From assembly GCA_910583555.1 (NCBI GenBank), contig CAJTXO010000009.1, positions 1 through 64,000 on the forward strand: a DNA stretch of 64,000 nucleotides. Reading direction: 5' to 3'. Below the pieces are notes generated by a model. That model had not been told where the DNA came from. It searched no databases and worked only from the letters and a program-made list of their open reading frames with translations. This stretch comes from an uncultured Eubacterium sp. (GTDB lineage Bacteria; Bacillota; Clostridia; Lachnospirales; Lachnospiraceae). Made by a program: the position numbers and the translations under genes. The stretch's first letter is position 1, and every line of letters starts with the position of its first letter. Below are positions 60,601 to 64,000 of the stretch, piece after piece.

Positions 60601-60734
60601 GGAGATAGACCATTAAAAAGTCCACGAATACCGTTTACGGACATAGCATTTTTTAAGTCGGCAAAACTTCTATTTAGAATACCAACTTTATTTATTACAC
60701 CATTTAATTCATTTGGCATTGTTTTAAATATCAT
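54630..60734 (-). CDS. Phage tape measure protein, C-terminal part
   Basis: A 2034-aa frame. Almost the whole length is helical coiled coil with many Glu/Lys/Gln heptads (about 900-1650). A C-terminal domain contains FSEGGIAQTIQNVPGMNGDHGWATL, commonly found at tape-measure C-termini. Early hydrophobic segments lie near 120-150. The N-terminal module with TP901-type homology is not here but at 61817-62989, separated by 1.1 kb. The 3' two-thirds (54.6-58.0 kb) is GC-rich like the neighbouring tail genes, while 58.1-60.7 kb is clearly AT-rich, so the gene is mosaic. ATG 60734 has no convincing ribosome site. Confidence 0.8.
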   Translation of the reverse strand: MIFKTMPNELNGVINKVGILNRSFADLKNAMSVNGIRGLFNGLSPFITSKDISNINEYNRLVSVEGLSSQTAWYRTMLSSSKAAQLLFEDKKNLIKTDNGLILSEKTLTQATNSMTLAAKTASIGLKTFSIAGNMLVMWGISEAISAIVTAVDEYSNRVQYAQERLDTFNETVTNSKNELRTQEDWIKEHGKRYEELSHGIDNYGHNVSLTTDEMNEYNSLTRDIQSMFPSMVTGYNEQNNAIIRMKGSVEALTESYKANVNAAHADVLTDASKNFGDYKTSIEDAVVSKNSIQSLIGTEKITGYLQQNRSLSFEIGDVQYDFSKVLGNDIYDELVAEIKQTKHVPGIVGRYDFNFSNLSAGLQKKIRAALTTADATIKTETSKIKPILEAFVYGNSGKDSGYDKLSEEGKQVIRNVVSSLDDSFYTQFDSDTDMASYFFSHFIEPLKDGLDNTDLAVKINSLFSLNQNDYSSYQDYVNAVNDIINQIRESRDPKGNLLYSEEQIDGLKNLFGIGKVNANGDLSGQDLIDVAKDKYSSIDGADDYIATLNEKELRVLYDLEPNESKSLDDLKHAIANLYKEAEQETSTVPLSFKQAWNSIGTSGDEEKDKTALETKEKLLELAEAGKLTKQAFRNSSIADDFLNQTKLSAEEATQKINELISSADQLASMKTGISSISTILGEKKENQSSKKTRTKGISADTLAGMPDDIKEQTKEYEYFVEVLGDGTKEMDDCRDAANKLATAYITSNNFLSNLTKENKDYYKSVLKEMGVENAAEVVTAALNKQKVNAKISTFDMKNSTEQEISTLGSYVKSLDDSSKALAYYTLQQQIANNNALDTSDSVKNLLKLAKQCGITGEAILILKSLISNMQLLESGQITTSGLEVDTRHAGEAQNHLEDEISSAKKRLKKIIKKGMEAGTSPKVTPKSSSGSKSGSKKEKSDKSKSTQQFDWINRSLDRLSSRLDLIKAKYDNLFNNKKAKDSDSLLKLRNKNLDKQYKLLVKTVRHQEKAQKKYTKKADGVRISKDKKEDASLKKAVREGRIKSKSMNKLIHSYGEPKAEKIQKYQEWYDKAREAEKNKISAQTSRRENRIQKYQNLADTAEQRKSLAQAGKENAGTAEDKNGYIEQEKESIETSYEYQIRIARLKKDSLEADRLMAEKTKELLDLEIEQHQNLADKHQSLLDQYSAEKELAANASKKNAIIAQEQAATKDLYAEKIAIAGLEGNISEQKKLQAEQSKQLRDLEVETHQNLIDEYQAELEKSSAEKENVKTSGEKNAIVDREKQLTAQLYAEKIKIAECEGSITEKQQLQAEFTRQMLLLEKEKFDHISHYYENLMRRKDNAYTDLKSMTEELEARGLAVSGKLYESQIAINNEKKKLYEKELLSLNEQLHSIEQETDEWYDAVDAIQSCKNGIAELTRDTQTLAEASRNVSFELSDKIISRYDLISSEYDLLIEFMSGKNHTDDKTGIFTKEGTATLGAYYAKLLLAKDEMETFQASMSDMYQKLQSGEKGYTDQKAWDEYYGYMDKAFQLEKAYYGLRQDMAGQMEKRYTAELECLQDIINKRKELLQTEKDEYDYRRTIEEKTKNIGTLAKQIQALNGDDSEAARTKLQQLRVSLDDAQKDLQDTEYDRWLSDQQTMLDDLYNEFHDFIDGKLSDTDALFNEALTYLKEKDIGTEISDVLHTYADTYGHTYSPDFMNIQTALGKDGDIVKAITDVSDKISEQYQNQLKATQDAGNVIRLISEIGQVDYDGEGRKRLIEAENAYHSLSPEAKSIVDTTSVNGLTTLKQKQTEWVGITEARRQETARAEQAAAQQRLEAENQQKREAFKNLIGRTYLADAHTYANTSGFAILNPDLENLLRINGLYREDNYPLSEAGVKSIMTQLGFSRPESHNMDSMYNYMKNIGFSEGGIAQTIQNVPGMNGDHGWATLTKGEAVLTPQQAKDFKILAQNLNVLNPAVHMLQHLSGPNVNAVSPANSTTIGDVHVTVDLPNVTNYDEFKQKMQSDPKIEQMFKSMIWDKGSLSKYRINVR

Positions 60735-60816
60735 ACTATGTTATACTAATTTTATATATTAGTGTTTAGCCAACGCTGGGTTTGACTATGCGTAATAAAG
60801 AATTGGGGTGTAATAA

Positions 60817-61275
60817 GTGAAAATTTGTATTGAATGTGGAAGACAACTATTTGATCATGATAAATTTTGCGATAAGTGTAATAGCGAAAATATTATCTTC
60901 GAAAAAGAATATAATAAAATGCTAGAAGATATACAGCATGCGAATATTTTCAAAAAGAAAAAACTTCTAAAAAATCATGATTATAATTGTATATATAATA
61001 GATTGCAACAGCCAGAGGTATCATATCCAAAACCGTTGATCTTAAAAAACAGTACTGGGGAATGTGATGAAGATTATTGGAGAAGAATTGATCAACATAC
61101 AATAATAGAGGAAAACCTGACATCCCCCAAAGTAGAATGCCCATACTGCCATTCCACCAATACAAAGAAAATATCTGGAATATCCAAAGCCGGAAGCGTT
61201 GCATTATTTGGTGTCTTTGCCGCTGGTAAAGTAAGCAAACAATGGCATTGCAATAACTGCAGCTCCGATTTTTAA
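60817..61275 (+). CDS. Zinc-ribbon protein inserted in the tape-measure region
   Basis: A 152-aa protein with two zinc ribbons. The N-terminal one has CIECGRQLFDHDKFCDKC and the C-terminal one has CPYCHSTN paired with WHCNNCSSDF. The Ala/Gly-rich stretch SKAGSVALFGVFAAGKVS between them might contact a membrane. The start GTG 60817 follows TTGGGGTG. It is on the strand opposite to all surrounding tail genes, so it must have its own promoter, like a phage moron gene. Function is unknown. Confidence 0.75.
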   Translation: MKICIECGRQLFDHDKFCDKCNSENIIFEKEYNKMLEDIQHANIFKKKKLLKNHDYNCIYNRLQQPEVSYPKPLILKNSTGECDEDYWRRIDQHTIIEENLTSPKVECPYCHSTNTKKISGISKAGSVALFGVFAAGKVSKQWHCNNCSSDF

Positions 61276-61289
61276 AATATCAGTCCCAT

Positions 61290-61816
61290 CAAGTTACCTT
61301 CCCACCAACCCCGGTAACAAGGGTTCCAACAAACGTGTAAACATAGGAGATAGGATTCCTAACAGCAATTACTAACCGTTACACTCGGCAAAGTCCGGAT
61401 CACTCCTTGCAGCGCCAGGAATTTCACCTGGCACCACCTGCCCTGATGCTCTCTGGGATTAGCACTCATCCGGTCTTCGCCGGTGAGATTTCCATCCTTA
61501 AAAGGATTTCTGTACTTACTGTACGCTGTCATCTGCTCGTTGTCATCAAATATTACATTGTCACTATAGCCTTTTGTGTCGCCACGAAGGAGAGTAGCAA
61601 TATTTGTGTACTGACTTCCAAGACCCTTAATTGCGAAAGGGTGCATCCATATGCAGCGGGATGCCATATCTGCTATACGATACGGGGGAATTTGCGGGAA
61701 ATTCCCGGTAGACGTATACGGTGGTTGATTCCACACGAGATTCAATTATGTATTTCATAAAGGATCATACTAAAGACCTGCCCTTTGGACAGGGAACGGT
61801 ATGATAGTGGGCATAT
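61290..61816 (-). other. Unexplained hairpin-rich block inside the tape-measure gene
   Basis: About 530 bp between the zinc-ribbon gene and the stop of the tape-measure N-part. Stems include ATCATAC/GTATGAT with an inner CCTG/CAGG (61764-61805), right at the boundary, and GCCAGG/CCTGGC and CTCA-CCGG/CCGG-TGAG farther in. The minus strand also carries an open frame from 61745 to 61359 (IKGLGSQYTNIATLLRGDTK, then KYRNPFKDGNLTGEDRMSAN) without a clear ribosome site. I see no group II domain V and no transposase. It may be an RNA element or gene debris. Confidence 0.4.
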
Positions 61817-62989
61817 TTAAATGAGGGAGAACATTTTATCCCTACCTACGTTCTTGATGCCGGCCAATAATCCGGCGCCCAGTCCGATGGTGCTGGCGGA
61901 ACCGAGCCAGCCGGTCAGGCTGTTGCCAGCGGACAGAAGGCTGTTCAGCGAGTTGATGATCGTGACGATCGCATCGGAGTCAGCGATATTTCCGATCGTT
62001 TCCGTCCACGTATCGGAGAGGCGGTTTAGGGAGCCTTCCCAGGAGTCGGCGGTCTTACTGGCTACCGCGTCTAAGGAACCCGCCCCCTGTGAATAATTCT
62101 GAAGCATCTCTTCATACAAACTGTAGTTTTCTAAGATCGCCTGCAGGCCTTCTGCGTTTGTTCCGTCGCCGACGGCGCTTAGAAGATCGGCTTTTCTTGT
62201 GTCCAGGGAGTTCAGGTTCGAATATTCCCTGGCCAGATCGCGGATTACGTCCAACGGGTCGCGGAGGGCGTTGGCGCCGTTTTTTGTTTCATAGAGGGAA
62301 ACGTTCAGTGCCTGACAAGCGGCTTCATAACGGGCAAGACCATCGGTCGTGATCCCTGCTTCCTCGTCGGTGATCTGGTTGATATAGAGAAGGATCGTCT
62401 CAAATGCTTCGGCCATTTCGGAGCCGCCCTGATGGGTCACGGCGATCATCGTTCCGAGAATAGAGGCCGTCTCATCTGCGTTTAACCCGAGCGAAGCGGC
62501 GTGGGAGCTGACTGCGGACATGCCTTCTGCCAGTTCGGACAGCGTTACGGCGTGGCGCATGGAGATACTCGTACTGCCATCGAGGATATCTGACAATTTT
62601 TCGACCGAGCCTCCGAGTTCATACGCTTGATCGGTCGTGTAAATAAACTCGTTTGCCAGTTCGGCTGACATATCGCCAGCTGACTGGACCGCGGCAGACA
62701 AAGCTGCGATGTCAGAGACGTTCTGGTATCCGGCGTTGGATGCTTCCTGTACATCCGACAAGTAGCTGGCGGCCTTTTTTCCGTATTTGCCGGAGACCTC
62801 AAAAGACTCGTCTTTGATCTGCTCTAAGCTTCTGTTTGACAGATGGCTGCCAGTTTTACTGAGTTGTGTCAAAAGGGTATTGATTTCTTTCAGATCGGAA
62901 ATGGCTTCCTGCAGCTGGTCAAGCCCCGCAATTCCCTGTAGTTCTGAAATAAGTGTTTTGAATGAAGTCAGGATCGATGAATCGTCCAT
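61817..62989 (-). CDS. Phage tape measure protein, N-terminal part
   Basis: 390 aa with the TP901-type tape-measure core: EVSGKYGKKAASYLSDVQEA, FIYTTDQAYELGGSVEKLSD, VTLSELAEGMSAVSSHAASL, DETASILGTMIAVTHQGG and SWEGSLNRLSDTWTETIGNI. The hydrophobic end GLGAGLLAGIKNVGRDKMFS then stops abruptly. Intact relatives continue for over a thousand residues. Its remainder is the frame at 54630-60734, so the protein is split by the 61.8-60.7 kb insertion. AAAGGAGG precedes ATG 62989. Confidence 0.83.
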   Translation of the reverse strand: MDDSSILTSFKTLISELQGIAGLDQLQEAISDLKEINTLLTQLSKTGSHLSNRSLEQIKDESFEVSGKYGKKAASYLSDVQEASNAGYQNVSDIAALSAAVQSAGDMSAELANEFIYTTDQAYELGGSVEKLSDILDGSTSISMRHAVTLSELAEGMSAVSSHAASLGLNADETASILGTMIAVTHQGGSEMAEAFETILLYINQITDEEAGITTDGLARYEAACQALNVSLYETKNGANALRDPLDVIRDLAREYSNLNSLDTRKADLLSAVGDGTNAEGLQAILENYSLYEEMLQNYSQGAGSLDAVASKTADSWEGSLNRLSDTWTETIGNIADSDAIVTIINSLNSLLSAGNSLTGWLGSASTIGLGAGLLAGIKNVGRDKMFSLI

Positions 62990-62993
62990 AAGA

Positions 62994-63566
62994 TCAAGCC
63001 TCCTTTCCTTTTTCCGTGATCACGGTTTTCTGTACGCCTGTGGCCACCAGTTTTGCCAGTTTCCGCCGGTTGGCGAGTCCCTTAGCTTTCTTGTAGTCAT
63101 TTTTGTTCGTGCAGAAAAATGTTTCGATCAGAACGGCTGGCGGTTTTGTCTGATTCAGCATATAGAGATCGTCCCGTTTTACAATCCCCCTGTTTTTAAA
63201 AACGGACGATAGTTGTTTTTGGATGGCCGCGGCGTATTTTTTGCCGGCGTTCGATCTGTACAACACTTCAGTGCCTGTCGCGTCGGGTGAGGCGGCATTT
63301 AGATGAAGTTCGATGACAAGATCGTACCGGCCCAGATTAATGATATTTAATTTATGGATTTTTTCCTGCGAGCTGGATATGAATTTGCGCTCCGGGCAGA
63401 CGATCCGGTCAACATGATGTCCTTTTTTCCGTAACTGGGCGGCCACCTGTTTGGAAAACGCCCGGCACCATTTGTATTCATGGCAGCCGCCGTATTTTGT
63501 TCCGTCGGCGCTCGTATAGCATCCGCTTTTGAGCCTTGAGTGGCCGACTGTTAATGCGATTTTCAT
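62994..63566 (-). CDS. N-acetylmuramoyl-L-alanine amidase (endolysin, Amidase_3)
   Basis: A 190-aa zinc amidase. ALTVGHSRLKSGC holds the first His, LVIELHLNAASPDATG the second His, and VLIETFFCTN the catalytic Glu. It cleaves the amide between N-acetylmuramic acid and L-alanine in peptidoglycan. No signal peptide or cell-wall-binding repeats are present, so it needs a holin or is a tail-associated lysin. It overlaps the upstream membrane-protein gene by 4 nt and lies upstream of the tape measure, an unusual position for an endolysin. Confidence 0.88.
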   Translation of the reverse strand: MKIALTVGHSRLKSGCYTSADGTKYGGCHEYKWCRAFSKQVAAQLRKKGHHVDRIVCPERKFISSSQEKIHKLNIINLGRYDLVIELHLNAASPDATGTEVLYRSNAGKKYAAAIQKQLSSVFKNRGIVKRDDLYMLNQTKPPAVLIETFFCTNKNDYKKAKGLANRRKLAKLVATGVQKTVITEKGKEA

Positions 63567-64000
63567 GGGAATGCTCCTTTCTGTGACTGAAATCCATGTT
63601 TCAGTTTTTCTTTGTATATTTCATTAATGACTTCCATGCTCATAACGACCTGTCCGTTCGTCATATCGTGTTTCTTTAAGATCTCTTCGTATTTTTGGTG
63701 GATCTGGAGGATATGATCGAATTGTTCTTTGTTAAACTCTCTTCCTTCTGAAAGGGAGGAAGCAAAATTCAGAATTTCATATCTCATATCATCAATCTGT
63801 TTTTCCACAAACATTTCTGTTAAACGTTTCAGATCGTTGTCCTTTTCGCGAACCCATTTCACCGGTCTTCCGATCATTTCAGAAAATCTGCCGATGATGG
63901 TGCAGCCGGTGATGATGGCGGACAGGATGAGAAAGAAGCCGGTAAACAGGGAAAAGAGATCCAGCTTACATAATTGTGTTATGATTTCCATATTGATCAT
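63563..64000 (-). CDS. Holin-like membrane protein of the phage cassette
   Basis: A frame of 145 aa reaching the window edge. An N-terminal hydrophobic segment (FSLFTGFFLILSAIITGCTI) is followed by a basic, mostly helical cytosolic part (KWVREKDNDLKRLTEMFVEK, DDMRYEILNFASSLSEG). ATG codons exist at 63998-64000 and 63989-63991; the true start may be either, or beyond the window. Overlap with the amidase (ATGA) suggests a holin or lysis-accessory role, but one transmembrane helix and a long tail also fit other phage membrane proteins. Confidence 0.65.
   Translation of the reverse strand: MINMEIITQLCKLDLFSLFTGFFLILSAIITGCTIIGRFSEMIGRPVKWVREKDNDLKRLTEMFVEKQIDDMRYEILNFASSLSEGREFNKEQFDHILQIHQKYEEILKKHDMTNGQVVMSMEVINEIYKEKLKHGFQSQKGAFP

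Noticed and set aside
61290..61816. Group II or group I intron
   Set aside because: No domain V-like 34-nt hairpin, no typical 5' GUGYG start, no group I core motif and no reverse transcriptase or homing nuclease was recognised; left as unexplained.

Overview
The window looks like chromosomal DNA of a Gram-positive anaerobe of the class Clostridia, most likely Lachnospiraceae. The evidence is strong GGAGG ribosome binding sites, an anaerobic CO dehydrogenase (CooS) gene, an OPT oligopeptide transporter, PqqD, DUF378 and DUF1848 genes, and a Firmicutes-type siphophage tail cassette. No rRNA, tRNA or CRISPR array was seen. Base composition alternates between AT-rich accessory blocks and more GC-rich backbone blocks.

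1-9.4 kb is the right-hand part of an integrated mobile element whose left end is outside the window. It carries a pair of multi-spanning membrane proteins, an IS200-type transposase remnant, a DUF4062 protein, a small sigma-70-like factor, a MazF toxin without a MazE, a 47-aa ORF and a large serine recombinase. The sigma gene has its Shine-Dalgarno locked in a perfect 16-bp hairpin and is flanked by two related palindrome repeats. About 0.55 kb of hairpin-rich non-coding DNA precedes mazF. The recombinase runs directly into a 5'-truncated cooS gene, so the element appears to have inserted into cooS. The backbone then gives cooS and a PatB/MalY aminotransferase (to 12.2 kb), followed by decayed DNA and a frameshifted HTH gene.

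13.1-20.7 kb is a tightly packed five-gene operon: dynamin-like GTPase, small C-terminally anchored membrane protein, HerA/FtsK-like ATPase, WHH-motif HNH nuclease toxin, and SUKH-type immunity protein. The overlaps and the toxin-immunity end suggest an effector delivery or membrane-acting conflict system. It is the best candidate here for an undescribed system.

20.7-25.6 kb is a decaying accessory block: a transposase remnant, two small ORFs, a calcineurin-like phosphoesterase broken by one in-frame TGA, and an overlapping SIR2 / P-loop / helical-repeat protein of antiphage type. It ends at a short 3' remnant of quinolinate synthase (nadA). A rhodanese-ThiF fusion and a YafQ toxin-antitoxin pair follow.

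27.5-35.7 kb is a complete type II Wadjet anti-plasmid operon (JetA, JetB, JetC, JetD). 36-44.4 kb is a patchwork of small and damaged genes (a gene with two in-frame stops, a lipoprotein, a truncated AAA_14 ATPase, an internally deleted AAA-ATPase_like/PDDEXK_9 gene) mixed with intact housekeeping-like genes (GNAT, methyltransferase, DUF1848, DUF378, PAS). 44.4-47.6 kb holds OPT, PqqD and a secreted Ig-like protein.

47.7-64 kb, on the minus strand, is a siphophage-type tail and lysis cassette. In transcription order it reads membrane protein, amidase, tape measure N-part, about 1.1 kb of inserted DNA with a divergent zinc-ribbon gene, tape measure C-part, coiled-coil protein, Dit, Tal-like protein and BppU-like baseplate protein. 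It could be a prophage remnant or a tail-like particle; capsid and packaging genes would lie beyond the right edge if present.
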